Positions 8,186 through 18,722 are shown, numbered from the stretch's first letter. The stretch is DNA of 64,000 bases from Acidovorax sp. DW039 (GCF_037101375.1 NZ_AP029019.1:2895001-2959000); one strand, 5' to 3'. The notes: generated from the sequence alone by a model not told the origin. Program-made: numbers and translations.

Positions 8186-9724
8186 TCAGCCCTGAGCAGC
8201 GACTCTGTCTGCTTTACTTTGTAATTTGTTCAACGCACTGAGATAGGCCTTGGCAGAAGCAACCACGATATCCGGGTCGGAACCAACGCCGTTGACAACC
8301 CGGCCACTGTTTTGCAGCCGTACAGTGACCTCGCCTTGGCTTTCAGTGGAGCCACTGATCGCATTCACGGAATAAAGAACCATCTCTGCCCCACTCTTCA
8401 CGTGCGATTCAATGGCTTTCAGAGATGCATCCACAGGTCCATTGCCCACAGATTCGCCATGGACCTCCACGCCATCTACCGTGAACACTACACGTGCCCG
8501 GGGTTGCTCACCTGTTTCGCTTTGCTGGAAAAGCGATACAAACCCGTATTGCTCCCGCTCACTGGTCACACTCTCGTCGCTGACCAAGGCAAGGATGTCC
8601 TCGTCAAAAATTTCGCTCTTGCGATCTGCGAGTTCCTTGAATCGCGTGAACGCAGTGTTGATTTCCGTTTCGCTCTCGAGGCTGACACCCAACTCCTGCA
8701 GCCGCTGCTTGAAAGCGTTGCGACCACTGAGCTTGCCGAGCACGATCTTGTTGGCAGTCCAGCCCACATCCTCCGCCCGCATGATTTCGTAGGTATCGCG
8801 CGCCTTGAGCACACCATCCTGGTGGATGCCCGAAGCGTGAGCAAAAGCGTTGGCACCTACCACTGCCTTGTTTGGCTGCACGACAAAACCGGTGGTCTGG
8901 CTCACCATGCGACTGGCCGCCACGATGTGCTTGGTGTCTATGCCAAGATCAAGGTTGAAATAGTCTTTGCGCGTCTTGATCGCCATGACCACTTCTTCAA
9001 GAGAACAGTTGCCCGCACGCTCCCCCAGGCCGTTGATGGTGCATTCCACCTGACGTGCGCCACCAATCTTCACTCCCGCCAATGAGTTGGCCACAGCCAT
9101 ACCCAAATCGTTGTGGCAGTGCACAGACCAGATCGCTTTATCGCTATTGGGAATGCGCTCACGCAGGGTTTTGATGAAATTGCCATACAGCTCGGGGACT
9201 GCGTAGCCCACCGTATCAGGCACGTTGATGGTCGTTGCGCCCTCGGCAATCACGGCCTCCAGCACTCGGCAGAGGAAATCAGGTTCGCTGCGGTAACCGT
9301 CTTCCGGACTGAATTCAATATCACCTACCAGGTTGCGCGCAAAACGCACAGACTGCTTGGCCTGTTCCAGCACCTGCTCGGGTGTCATGCGCAGCTTCTT
9401 CTCCATGTGCAACGGAGAGGTCGCAATGAACGTGTGGATGCGGGCAGAGTTGGCACCCTTGAGCGCTTCCGCTGCGCGAGAAATGTCGCGGTCGTTTGCC
9501 CGGGACAGGGAGCAGATGGTGGAGTCCTTGATGGCGTTCGCAATCGCCTGCACTGCCTCAAAATCTCCATTGGAGCTGGCTGCAAAACCCGCTTCGATGA
9601 CATCCACCTTCAAGCGCTCAAGCTGACGTGCGATACGCAGCTTTTCATCCTTGGTCATGGAAGCGCCGGGAGACTGCTCTCCATCACGCAAGGTCGTGTC
9701 AAAAATAACGAGTTTGTCTGCCAT
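8186..9724 (-). CDS. leuA: 2-isopropylmalate synthase
   Basis: First committed enzyme of leucine synthesis, joining acetyl-CoA and 2-oxoisovalerate. The 512-residue protein has the catalytic TIM barrel with [16 protein letters not shown] at the N-terminus, [18 protein letters not shown] and the [14 protein letters not shown] segment, and [13 protein letters not shown] LeuA allosteric domain follows ([15 protein letters not shown].., then [20 protein letters not shown]), so leucine feedback inhibition is expected. The start ATG at 9724 is preceded by AGGAG; a longer in-frame extension upstream lacks homology. It is the last gene of the ilvI-ilvH-ilvC-pssA-leuA series and lies directly behind a leucine-codon leader and attenuator (9784-9892), so its transcription is probably tuned by charged tRNA-Leu. 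Confidence 0.96.
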   Translation of the reverse strand: MADKLVIFDTTLRDGEQSPGASMTKDEKLRIARQLERLKVDVIEAGFAASSNGDFEAVQAIANAIKDSTICSLSRANDRDISRAAEALKGANSARIHTFIATSPLHMEKKLRMTPEQVLEQAKQSVRFARNLVGDIEFSPEDGYRSEPDFLCRVLEAVIAEGATTINVPDTVGYAVPELYGNFIKTLRERIPNSDKAIWSVHCHNDLGMAVANSLAGVKIGGARQVECTINGLGERAGNCSLEEVVMAIKTRKDYFNLDLGIDTKHIVAASRMVSQTTGFVVQPNKAVVGANAFAHASGIHQDGVLKARDTYEIMRAEDVGWTANKIVLGKLSGRNAFKQRLQELGVSLESETEINTAFTRFKELADRKSEIFDEDILALVSDESVTSEREQYGFVSLFQQSETGEQPRARVVFTVDGVEVHGESVGNGPVDASLKAIESHVKSGAEMVLYSVNAISGSTESQGEVTVRLQNSGRVVNGVGSDPDIVVASAKAYLSALNKLQSKADRVAAQG

Positions 9725-9783
9725 GTCGTTTCTCCTGGTACTGGTGGGGTTAGCCCGCAAAGCTCAAAAACTGTCGACCAATG

Positions 9784-9865
9784 AAAAAGGCCCGTTGCGG
9801 GTGCATACGGGCCTTTGTGGAAAAGTGTGCGCGTGCGCCTACCGTCTCCGCCCGTGGGGAGGTAG
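9784..9865 (-). promoter_or_regulatory. Transcription attenuator of leuA (leucine leader RNA)
   Basis: On the minus strand three competing structures can be drawn. Hairpin 1:2 pairs CTACC (9865-9861) with GGTAG (9843-9839), plus an inner TCC/GGA. An antiterminator pairs ACGGGC (9855-9850) with GCCCGT (9812-9807). A terminator stem AAAGGCCCGT (9816-9807) / ACGGGCCTTT (9795-9786) ends in a T run. A ribosome stalled at the leucine codons of the leader peptide would cover CTACC, free ACGGGC for the antiterminator and allow leuA transcription. This is the classical attenuation logic; the pairing is by eye. Confidence 0.8.
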
Positions 9866-9892
9866 CAGTAGGGCCAGTGCAAACATATTCAT
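9839..9892 (-). CDS. leuA leader peptide
   Basis: A 17-codon frame encoding MNMFALALLLPPHGRRR and a TAG stop. Four leucine codons lie within five positions (CTG-GCC-CTA-CTG-CTA); two of them are CTA, a codon that is rare in GC-rich genomes, which suits a ribosome-stalling sensor of leucyl-tRNA. It sits between the pssA stop (9932) and the leuA start (9724) and overlaps the first arm of the attenuator. The Shine-Dalgarno is weak, and the second Met codon could also serve as the start. The peptide has no function beyond sensing. Confidence 0.8.
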   Translation of the reverse strand: MNMFALALLLPPHGRRR

Positions 9893-9931
9893 GCGGTGCA
9901 ATGTAGCACAAGTCACGCACGACCGCCCTGA

Positions 9932-10765
9932 TCATTTGTGCAGCCCACGCTCGTCAGGCTCGTCTGTGGAGATGCTGATCACGCTGCTGTGCTGACCCTT
10001 GGCCTTGCGCCATGCGTACACGGCATATCCACTGATGCCATAAAGCACAAACACTCCAAACAGCACGATGGGGGGATGGATGTTGACGATGGCAATGGCC
10101 AAGGCAATCAGAACGATGGCAGCGAAAGGCACGCTCTTCTTCATCTGAATGTCTTTGAAGCTGTAGAAAGGCACGTTGGTCACCATCGTGAGTCCCGCAT
10201 ACAGCGTGAAAGCGAACATGGTCCAGGTGATCTGCGACCATTCGAGCCAGCTGTCCTGGCCAGGCTGGACTCCCAACTCCGTCATCAACCAGATGAAACC
10301 AGCAACCAGAGCCGCAGCCGCTGGCGAGGGCAGCCCCTGAAAGTAGCGCTTATCGACAACCCCCGTGTTGACGTTGAAACGTGCCAGCCGCAATGCCGCG
10401 CAGGCACAGTAAACGAAGGCAGAAATCCAACCCCATCTTCCAAGGCTATGCAAAGCCCATTCATACGCTATCAGGGCTGGTGCAGCACCAAAGGAAACCA
10501 TATCCGACAACGAGTCCATTTGTTCGCCAAATGCACTCTGGGTATTGGTCATGCGGGCGACGCGGCCATCCAGACTGTCCAGGACCATGGCACAAAAAAC
10601 GCCCACAGCCGCCATGTCAAAACGCCCATTCATGGCCATCACGATGGCATAAAAGCCGCCAAACAGGGCAGCAAGGGTGAAGAGGTTAGGCAGGATGTAA
10701 ATGCCCTTGCGCCGCTTGCGAACGATCACACCTGCAGCGTCGGTGGGCTTGTGGCCTTCTTGCAT
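9932..10765 (-). CDS. pssA: CDP-diacylglycerol--serine O-phosphatidyltransferase
   Basis: Inner-membrane enzyme making phosphatidylserine, the precursor of phosphatidylethanolamine. The 277-residue protein has the CDP-alcohol phosphatidyltransferase signature: DSLDGRVARMTNT, then GEQMDSLSDMVSFGAAP with the paired catalytic Asp residues. Several membrane segments are visible, including LPNLFTLAALFGGFYAIVMA, AALVAGFIWLM and VPFAAIVLIALAIAIVNIHP. The N-terminal KRRKGIYILPNLFT is typical of the type II (Bacillus-like) family. It lies between ilvC and leuA on the same strand, an arrangement known in betaproteobacteria that links phospholipid and branched-chain amino acid genes. An ilvC terminator and a repeat separate it from ilvC. 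Confidence 0.94.
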   Translation of the reverse strand: MQEGHKPTDAAGVIVRKRRKGIYILPNLFTLAALFGGFYAIVMAMNGRFDMAAVGVFCAMVLDSLDGRVARMTNTQSAFGEQMDSLSDMVSFGAAPALIAYEWALHSLGRWGWISAFVYCACAALRLARFNVNTGVVDKRYFQGLPSPAAAALVAGFIWLMTELGVQPGQDSWLEWSQITWTMFAFTLYAGLTMVTNVPFYSFKDIQMKKSVPFAAIVLIALAIAIVNIHPPIVLFGVFVLYGISGYAVYAWRKAKGQHSSVISISTDEPDERGLHK

Positions 10766-10778
10766 TAAAGATATCCCC

Positions 10779-10820
10779 AGCGCCCGTTACATAAGCGCAA
10801 GCAGCTATTATATTTGTAGC
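10779..10820 (+). repeat. Dispersed Comamonadaceae-type repeat, copy R1
   Basis: Matches the other copies through GCGCCCG, AAGCGCAAGCAGCTATTA and a terminal TAGC, and lies in the ilvC-pssA gap. A 7-bp perfect hairpin GTGATGC/GCATCAC follows at 10821-10839. Confidence 0.7.
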
Positions 10821-10904
10821 GTGATGCGCTATGCATCACGCCTCTCCGCAGCAGCGGCTGGAAGGGAATCAGTGTAGCGCCTCTATCTGAACCTCTTGCA
10901 AAAA

Positions 10905-10932
10905 CAAAAAGGGCCACCGAAGTGACCCTTTT
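10905..10932 (-). terminator. Terminator downstream of ilvC
   Basis: Minus-strand stem AAGGGTCAC / GTGGCCCTT (one wobble) closed by a TTCG tetraloop and followed by a T-rich tail. It should give partial or full termination between ilvC and pssA. Confidence 0.85.
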
Positions 10933-10952
10933 ATGCAAGCAACAGCCGAAGA

Positions 10953-12517
<1,565 letters not shown>

Positions 12518-12600
12518 GATGATGCGATTCCTCTTTTCGCTGCCCTCCCCTGCGCACGGTAATGCGCAGGCTTGGCAGACAATAGATTCGTCAATAAGAT

Positions 12601-12645
12601 GCTATCAAGAAGATAGCTGCTTGCGCTTATTCAGAAAGCGCTGGA
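12601..12645 (+). repeat. Dispersed repeat, copy R2
   Basis: GCTATCAAGAAGATAGCTGC followed by TTGCGCTTATTCAG and AAGCGCTGGA, in the ilvI-ilvH gap. The two GCGCTT/AAGCGC arms can pair. Confidence 0.75.
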
Positions 12646-12657
12646 TGCCGATTTGCT

Positions 12658-14436
12658 TCAGAGGTCTTCAGACCCCAGCAACATCTCGGTGATGCCCTTG
12701 CCAGCTTGCACCATGGGGAACACGTTCTCCGTGGGATCGGTGCGGAAGTCGAGGAAGACAGTGCGATCTTTGAGTTTGCGGGCCTCGCGCAAGGCAGGCT
12801 CCACATCCTGAGGACGCTCAATCAACAGCCCCACGTGCCCGTAGGCTTCAGCCAATTTGACGAAGTTGGGCAACGCGTCCATGTAGCTGTGGCTGTAACG
12901 GCCAGAGTATTCAATCTCTTGCCATTGGCGCACCATGCCCAGATACCGGTTGTTCAGCGCGCAAATCTTGATAGGCGTGTTGTACTGCAGGCAGGTAGAC
13001 AGCTCCTGAATGTTCATCTGAACCGAGCCCTCGCCCGTGATACAGAACACTTCAGAATCCGGCTTGGCCAGCTTGATGCCCATGGCGTAAGGAATGCCCA
13101 CACCCATGGTGCCCAGGCCACCGGAGTTGATCCAGCGGCGAGGCTCATCAAAGCGGTAGTACTGCGCCGCCCACATCTGGTGCTGCCCCACGTCCGACGT
13201 GATGTAGGCGTCGGCATCACGGGTCATGTTCCACAGCGTTTCCACCACATACTGGGGCTTGATGACATCTGGGGAGCCCATGTCGTACTTGAGGCACTGA
13301 CGGCTGCGCCAGGCTTCGATGGTGTCCCACCATGCAGCAAGCGCTCCGGCGTCAGGACGGGTGCTGCTTTCGCGGATCATGGAGATCAGCTCGGTCAGAA
13401 CATCCTTGACATCACCAACGATAGGCACATCCACCTTCACGCGCTTGGAGATGCTGGAGGGATCAATATCAATGTGGATGATCTTGCGATCGTTCTGGGC
13501 AAAATGCTTGGGGTTACCAATCACCCGGTCGTCAAAGCGCGCGCCCACGGCCAGAAGAACATCGCAGTTCTGCATGGCATTGTTGGCTTCAATCGTGCCG
13601 TGCATGCCCAGCATGCCGAGAAACTTGCGGTCAGAAGCCGGGTAAGCGCCCAGCCCCATCAAGGTGTTGGTGACCGGATAGCCCAGCATGTCCACCAGCG
13701 TACGCAACTCCTGGGTTGCATTGCCCAGTAACACGCCACCACCGGTGTAGATGTAGGGGCGTTTGGCAGTCAGCAGCAACTGCAGGGCTTTGCGGATCTG
13801 CCCGCTGTGGCCCTTGCGCACCGGGTTGTAAGAGCGCATTTCCACGCTCTGGGGATAGCCGGTGTAAGGGACTTTCTTGAAAGAAACGTCCTTAGGAATA
13901 TCCACCACCACGGGACCAGGGCGACCCGTGCGTGCGATGTGGAACGCCTTTTTCAGGGTCATCGCCAAGTCGCGGGCGTCTTTGACCAAAAAATTATGTT
14001 TGACGATGGGGCGGGTGATACCAACCGTGTCACATTCCTGGAAAGCATCCAAACCAATGGCTGGCGTAGGCACCTGCCCCGAAATGATCACCATCGGGAT
14101 GCTGTCCATGTAGGCAGTCGCGATACCAGTGACAGCATTAGTCAGACCAGGGCCTGAGGTAACAAGGGCGACCCCTACTTCGCCAGTGGCGCGGGCGTAT
14201 CCATCAGCAGCGTGTACAGCAGCCTGCTCATGACGCACCAAGACATGCTGAATGGTGTCTTGCTTGTAGAGCGCGTCGTAGATATAGAGAACAGCACCGC
14301 CTGGGTATCCCCAGATGAACTGGACATTCTCGGCCTGGAGCGATTTGACGAGGATCTCAGCCCCCATCAACTCTTGGGAGTTTGCGGCGGCTTGCGCTGC
14401 AGCGGCCACATTGAGTTCAGCTTTGGAAATTTCCAT
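12658..14436 (-). CDS. ilvI: Acetolactate synthase catalytic subunit, biosynthetic
   Basis: ThDP- and FAD-dependent large subunit making acetolactate and acetohydroxybutyrate, the first step of valine/isoleucine synthesis. The 592-residue protein shows the catalytic Glu region (VLVRHEQAAVHAADGYAR), TSGPGLTNAVTGIATAYMDS, GARFDDRVIGNPKHFA and the ThDP-Mg2+ motif starting ITGEGSVQMNIQELST with NN near ALNNRYLGMVRQW. The GEG in place of GDG in the ThDP motif is, as I recall, usual in betaproteobacterial members. ATG 14436 (MEISKAELNVAAA) has AAGG 7 bases upstream and was chosen over an in-frame extension reaching 14733. It is the first gene of the operon and divergent from the sigma factor gene. 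Confidence 0.96.
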   Translation of the reverse strand: MEISKAELNVAAAAQAAANSQELMGAEILVKSLQAENVQFIWGYPGGAVLYIYDALYKQDTIQHVLVRHEQAAVHAADGYARATGEVGVALVTSGPGLTNAVTGIATAYMDSIPMVIISGQVPTPAIGLDAFQECDTVGITRPIVKHNFLVKDARDLAMTLKKAFHIARTGRPGPVVVDIPKDVSFKKVPYTGYPQSVEMRSYNPVRKGHSGQIRKALQLLLTAKRPYIYTGGGVLLGNATQELRTLVDMLGYPVTNTLMGLGAYPASDRKFLGMLGMHGTIEANNAMQNCDVLLAVGARFDDRVIGNPKHFAQNDRKIIHIDIDPSSISKRVKVDVPIVGDVKDVLTELISMIRESSTRPDAGALAAWWDTIEAWRSRQCLKYDMGSPDVIKPQYVVETLWNMTRDADAYITSDVGQHQMWAAQYYRFDEPRRWINSGGLGTMGVGIPYAMGIKLAKPDSEVFCITGEGSVQMNIQELSTCLQYNTPIKICALNNRYLGMVRQWQEIEYSGRYSHSYMDALPNFVKLAEAYGHVGLLIERPQDVEPALREARKLKDRTVFLDFRTDPTENVFPMVQAGKGITEMLLGSEDL

Positions 14437-14667
14437 GATCAACCTTTGCGAATTTCTCTGACGAAAAACCTTGGGTGCTCCTTGCGTGTGCTCTTGTGAA
14501 GCCAGCTTGGAACTTAAGGCCAAGGACATGGGCGGGATGATTGCCGCGCCGGACCGTGACCCGTTTGCCTTTTGAATTGCGTTGGCATTATCGCACTGCA
14601 ACATGCCAAAGCGAACAGCACATTTCAAAAAAACATCAAAAATGCAATAATCGAAAGCTGTTTTGCA

Positions 14668-15288
14668 ATGCAAGCGCCTCGCGCCAAATGCTTTGCACCA
14701 TTTCCGGGCCCACTCGTCTTGGCAACTGAACAAGAACTTTCAGACTTCCTCAAAAGCGTAGAGAAACGCGCATTCAAGCGCTCGCTCTATCACGTCCGCA
14801 ACGAGGAAGCAGCCCTGGACATCGTGCAAGACAGCATGCTCAAGCTGTCAGAGCACTATGGGGACAAGCCCGCGTCTGAACTGCCGATGCTGTTTCAGCG
14901 CATTCTGTCCAATTGCACCCTCGACTGGTTCCGTCGACAAAAGACGCGCAATGCCCTGTTTTCGAACATGAGCGACTTTGAAGGCCCCGATGAGGATGGC
15001 ATGGATTTTGATTTACTCGAAGCCTATTCGAACCCGGATGGTGCAGAGGGATCAGCAAGCGCAGAAGACGAGACCACCAGAGCACAGACTTTCAGGGAAA
15101 TTGAAGCCGAAATAAAAGAGCTGCCAGCGCGTCAACGAGAAGCGTTCCTCATGCGTTACTGGGAAGAAATGGATGTTGCAGAAACAGCTGCTGCGATGGG
15201 TTGCTCAGAAGGCAGCGTCAAAACACACTGTTTCAGAGCCATACAGACACTGAGCAAAGCACTGAAGGCCAAAGGAATCGAGTTATGA
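14668..15288 (+). CDS. RNA polymerase sigma factor, ECF-like sigma-70 family
   Basis: Predicted alternative sigma factor of about 206 residues. Region 2 is visible in SLYHVRNEEAALDIVQDSML through LDWFRRQKTRNAL, an acidic spacer (SDFEGPDEDGMDFDLLEAYS) follows, and region 4 closes the protein (LPARQREAFLMRYWEEMDVA, then AAAMGCSEGSVKTHCFRAIQ as the helix-turn-helix). The start is uncertain: ATG 14668 is used here, but TTG 14719 (giving MATEQELSDFLKSVEKRAF) is the likely conserved N-terminus. The stop overlaps the DUF3619 gene by ATGA, so the two are coupled. It is divergent from ilvI. The regulon is unknown. Confidence 0.85.
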   Translation: MQAPRAKCFAPFPGPLVLATEQELSDFLKSVEKRAFKRSLYHVRNEEAALDIVQDSMLKLSEHYGDKPASELPMLFQRILSNCTLDWFRRQKTRNALFSNMSDFEGPDEDGMDFDLLEAYSNPDGAEGSASAEDETTRAQTFREIEAEIKELPARQREAFLMRYWEEMDVAETAAAMGCSEGSVKTHCFRAIQTLSKALKAKGIEL

Positions 15289-15725
15289 ACAACACAATGA
15301 ATCACTCTACCGAAGCAGCCGCAGACCAATTTGCCCGCCGCGTGACAGCGCGCATGTCCGAAGGAACCAACGACCTTCCCTATGACATCACGGAGCGCCT
15401 GCGTGCAGCGCGCGTCCAAGCACTCGCCAAACGCAAGGTGGAAGTTCAGGTGCGCAAGACAGCTCCAGTCGTTTTGACTGCGGGGTCCAGCGCAATTTTG
15501 AGCCGCGGCAGTGAGGGCGGCAGCTGGTGGAACGCCCTGGTATCGGCGGTCCCGCTGATGGCGTTGGTGGTGGGCTTGTTTGCCATTAACATCGCCCAAG
15601 ATGAAAAAGGTCTGAACGAAGTAGCGGAAGTGGATGCCGCACTTTTGACAGATGATTTGCCTCCTCAGGCCTACGCTGATCCAGGCTTCATGCAGTTCTT
15701 GAAAACCGCAGCGCCCCGCAACTGA
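15285..15725 (+). CDS. DUF3619 family membrane protein, candidate anti-sigma factor
   Basis: 146-residue single-pass membrane protein. The N-terminal part is hydrophilic (AAADQFARRVTARMSEGTND, then ITERLRAARVQALAKRKVEV). One membrane segment lies at about residues 85-105 (WWNALVSAVPLMALVVGLFA), and a short acidic C-terminus (VDAALLTDDLPPQAYADPGF) follows. Its start codon overlaps the stop of the sigma factor gene, the arrangement seen for many sigma/anti-sigma pairs. I recognise the DUF3619 family but no function has been assigned to it that I know of; the anti-sigma idea is inference from topology and coupling. Confidence 0.82.
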   Translation: MNNTMNHSTEAAADQFARRVTARMSEGTNDLPYDITERLRAARVQALAKRKVEVQVRKTAPVVLTAGSSAILSRGSEGGSWWNALVSAVPLMALVVGLFAINIAQDEKGLNEVAEVDAALLTDDLPPQAYADPGFMQFLKTAAPRN

Positions 15726-15757
15726 AAACTACACCAAGGCCCCTGCGCGCCGTTTGC

Positions 15758-16633
15758 ATGCGTATCGACAGAACCGTTGAGCCAACCGCCAATATGCCAG
15801 CCATCGTGCTGGCTTTGGTGCTTCTGGGCGCTATCACGCTCGGTGGCATCACAGTGGGTCAAAAGGTGCTGATGGCACCGAGCACCCTCCTTCCTCCTCC
15901 TGCCAACCCTAAGCCCCCCATGCTTGGTCAGCCAAAGGCTACCGCAGCGAAGGAAGTCGATACAGATATCGCGTCAGGCCCGACCTGGGAAAGTCTCACA
16001 AGTGTTCAAAAGCGTGCCCTCAGCCCTCTGGAAGAACGCTGGACCGTACTGAGTGAAAGCCAGAAAAGGCGCTGGCTTGCCCTGGCGCCAACATTTGCCT
16101 CTCTGCCAGTGGAAGAGCAGACCAAATTGCACGATCGGATGACAGAGTGGGCAAGCCTGAGCGCGCGCCAGCGCAGTCAGGCACGGTTGAACTACGCAGA
16201 CGCCAAGCGTCTGCCTACCAGCGAGAGGCTGGCCCAGTGGGAGGCGTACCAGGCCCTGAGCGAAGAAGAAAAACGAATGCTGGCTGCGGACGCCCCAGCG
16301 AAACCGTTGGGTGCCGCCCCCGCATTGCGCCCTGTCGCTCCTCAAAAGCTGGTTCAGGTCCCCGCAGCGGCCCTTGCAGGCCCTGCAAGGGCCAACCCAC
16401 CCAAAATTCCTCCGGTGGATCTGCACGCACCTCGCACTATCGTGGTGCCAGTGATCCCCGCCCCGGTTCCTACCGAGCCCAGCCCACCAGCGTCGGCGCC
16501 CATGGCAGTGGAAGCTACTCCAATATCAGTCCCTTCGGCCACCCCCGCCTCACTCCCTCCCCTAACGGCCGGATCTGCCCCCACGGAACAACAGCCAGCT
16601 CGTCCTGAAGACCTTGGGTATCAGCCGCAGTGA
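15758..16633 (+). CDS. DUF3106 domain protein with proline-rich tail
   Basis: 291-residue protein with one N-terminal membrane segment or uncleaved signal (MPAIVLALVLLGAITLGGIT). A DUF3106 domain of repeated Trp-containing helices covers about residues 75-175 (GPTWESLTSVQKRALSPLEE, SESQKRRWLALAP, and WEAYQALSEEEKRML), and a Pro/Ala-rich C-terminal half follows that is probably periplasmic and disordered. DUF3106 proteins often accompany this sigma factor and DUF3619 in Comamonadaceae, to my knowledge without assigned function. It lies 32 bases after DUF3619 and 12 before the RDD gene, so one operon is likely. Confidence 0.82.
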   Translation: MRIDRTVEPTANMPAIVLALVLLGAITLGGITVGQKVLMAPSTLLPPPANPKPPMLGQPKATAAKEVDTDIASGPTWESLTSVQKRALSPLEERWTVLSESQKRRWLALAPTFASLPVEEQTKLHDRMTEWASLSARQRSQARLNYADAKRLPTSERLAQWEAYQALSEEEKRMLAADAPAKPLGAAPALRPVAPQKLVQVPAAALAGPARANPPKIPPVDLHAPRTIVVPVIPAPVPTEPSPPASAPMAVEATPISVPSATPASLPPLTAGSAPTEQQPARPEDLGYQPQ

Positions 16634-16645
16634 TAACCTCGCGGT

Positions 16646-17188
16646 ATGACAGTGTCGACTGAATCACAGGGGCCTACTCACCCAGCCCCTCCCAACGCAT
16701 CCCCATCTCTTGTGACTCCCAGCATTCGCCGACGCATGGCATGCTGGCTGTATGAAGGCATCCTAATGTTCGGGGTTGTCTTCATTGCGTCTTATCTGTT
16801 CGATACGCTCAGCCAGTCAAGACATGCACTGGACAATCGGCACCTGCGCATGGCGTTCCTGTTCATGGTTTTCGGCATTTACTTTGCTTGGTTCTGGGCC
16901 AAAGGCCAGACACTGGCGCAGAAGACGTGGCATATCAAGGTCACCAGCAAAACAGGAACTTCCATTTCTCAAAGCCAAGCGCTGTTGCGCTATGTACTGA
17001 GCTGGGTCTGGTTCATCCCCCCACTGGCAGCCTATTCGCTGGGAGTTCCTGCGACACAGGTGCTGGTCCTGTTGGGAGGCTGGGTTGCCGTCTGGGCGAT
17101 TCTGAGCCGTTTTCACCCGACTCAGCAGTTTTGGCACGATGCGCTTGCTGGCACACGGCTGGTGCATTTCGATGCCGGGAAAAAGTGA
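16646..17188 (+). CDS. RDD family membrane protein
   Basis: 180-residue integral membrane protein of the RDD family. The N-terminal RRRMACWLYEGILMFGVVF helix, a second segment (RMAFLFMVFGIYFAWFWAKG), the conserved GQTLAQKTWHIKV turn and a third hydrophobic region (FIPPLAAYSLGVPATQVLVL) are visible, ending HDALAGTRLVHF, a common RDD C-terminus. The family has no single established role; some members act in ion transport. It lies in the sigma-factor operon. Confidence 0.85.
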   Translation: MTVSTESQGPTHPAPPNASPSLVTPSIRRRMACWLYEGILMFGVVFIASYLFDTLSQSRHALDNRHLRMAFLFMVFGIYFAWFWAKGQTLAQKTWHIKVTSKTGTSISQSQALLRYVLSWVWFIPPLAAYSLGVPATQVLVLLGGWVAVWAILSRFHPTQQFWHDALAGTRLVHFDAGKK

Positions 17189-17224
17189 TCCCCTTCGGCA
17201 TTCATTACGCTTATCCGCTTCTAC

Positions 17225-17632
17225 ATGTCTACGCCTCCGCCAACGCACTCCCCGGCCAACCTGCAAAAAACTCGAACAGGCCTCAATCGAGTCTGGCATG
17301 CCGCGGGCTATTCACTGGAGGGACTGAAGGCTGGCTGGCATGAGACAGCCTTCAGACAGGAAGCTATCGCCGCCATGGTGCTGGTGCCCGTGGCATGCTG
17401 GCTGGGTACATCGTGGGTGGAAATTGCCTTGCTCGCAGGCTCCGTGATCATGGTCATGATTGTCGAACTGCTGAATACAGGCATCGAAACCGCCATAGAC
17501 AGAATCGGGCCCGAGTGGCATGACCTGTCCAAACGGGCAAAAGACATGGGCAGTGCCGCTGTACTTTTGGCACTCGTGCTGTGCGGTGGCATCTGGGCGG
17601 CAGCAATTTTTCAGAGGTTTTTTCATGGCTGA
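17225..17632 (+). CDS. dgkA: Diacylglycerol kinase
   Basis: Small inner-membrane kinase that phosphorylates diacylglycerol to phosphatidate, recycling lipid released by membrane-derived glycan synthesis. The 135-residue protein carries the family signature VELLNTGIETAIDRIGPEWH, the Glu in FRQEAIAAMVLVPV, and three transmembrane helices (VLVPVACWLGTSWV, IALLAGSVIMVMIVELL, AAVLLALVLCGGIWAAAIF). It is somewhat longer than E. coli DgkA owing to an N-terminal extension. It overlaps the LOG gene by 8 bases. Confidence 0.92.
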   Translation: MSTPPPTHSPANLQKTRTGLNRVWHAAGYSLEGLKAGWHETAFRQEAIAAMVLVPVACWLGTSWVEIALLAGSVIMVMIVELLNTGIETAIDRIGPEWHDLSKRAKDMGSAAVLLALVLCGGIWAAAIFQRFFHG

Positions 17633-18218
17633 ACCAGCTTTCTCCGTCTGCGTGTATTGCGGCTCCCGTCCAGGGAGTAATCCCGCTTACGCTCAGGCGG
17701 CCGAGGCAGTGGGCCGGTGGATAGGCTCACAGGGCGGTCAACTGGTCTACGGTGGGGGACGCAGCGGTCTGATGGGGACTGTGGCAGAGGCAACGCGCGT
17801 GGCCGGCGGCCGGGTGGTGGGTGTCATCCCCCAGGCACTGGTCGACAAGGAACTGGCCAACCAGGCCTGCGACGAGTTGCATGTGGTCCAGACCATGCAC
17901 GAACGCAAAGCCATGATGGCAGAGCGCAGCGATGCGTTCCTGGCCTTGCCGGGAGGCATCGGCACGTTTGAAGAGCTGTTTGAAGTCTGGACGTGGCGCC
18001 AACTGGGATACCACGGAAAGCCCTTGGGACTGCTGAACGTAGAGGGCTACTACGATGGTTTACTGTCCTTCCTGCATACCAGCGTGCAGAACGGCCTGAT
18101 GAGCGACTGGCAGATGGATTTGCTCAGCAACGGTACAGAAGCTGCCGATCTGCTAAAAAGTCTCGTGAACGCAGCCCATCCAGACCAAGGCTCGGTTGCA
18201 TTGCGCTCAGTCATCTGA
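17625..18218 (+). CDS. LOG family protein (nucleoside-monophosphate phosphoribohydrolase)
   Basis: 197-residue Rossmann-fold protein of the LOG (Lonely Guy, TIGR00730) family, which removes ribose 5-phosphate from nucleotide monophosphates such as cytokinin ribotides or AMP. The N-terminal FSVCVYCGSRPGSNPAYAQA, the segment LVYGGGRSGLMGTVAEATR and the catalytic/nucleotide motif ALPGGIGTFEELFEVWTWRQ (with PGGxGTxxE) are all present. The start ATG 17625 matches the family N-terminus; an upstream extension lies inside dgkA. The natural substrate cannot be told from sequence. Confidence 0.92.
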   Translation: MAEPAFSVCVYCGSRPGSNPAYAQAAEAVGRWIGSQGGQLVYGGGRSGLMGTVAEATRVAGGRVVGVIPQALVDKELANQACDELHVVQTMHERKAMMAERSDAFLALPGGIGTFEELFEVWTWRQLGYHGKPLGLLNVEGYYDGLLSFLHTSVQNGLMSDWQMDLLSNGTEAADLLKSLVNAAHPDQGSVALRSVI

Positions 18219-18291
18219 CTCCGCGGCGCTCAAGGCTGCCCACGTACAGACCAGCACCCGCAGAGACTGCCCCTCACTGAGGGGCTAAAAG

Positions 18292-18313
18292 TAAAAAGGG
18301 GCATGAGCCCCCC
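18292..18313 (-). terminator. Terminator downstream of glnB
   Basis: Minus-strand short stem GGGGC/GCCCC with a TCAT loop followed by TTTTTAC, just after the glnB stop. Confidence 0.6.
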
Positions 18314-18323
18314 CAAACTTTGA

Positions 18324-18722
<399 letters not shown>

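Noticed and set aside
14437..14640. Possible attenuator before ilvI
   Set aside because: I looked for a leader with Leu/Val/Ile codons followed by a terminator hairpin and found none.
14437..14733. In-frame upstream extension of ilvI
   Set aside because: It has no homology to acetolactate synthase, crosses the divergent promoter region and ATG 14436 has a Shine-Dalgarno sequence.
18269..18285. Palindrome GCCCCTC/GAGGGGC after the LOG gene
   Set aside because: No T run follows on either strand, so it is not called as a terminator.
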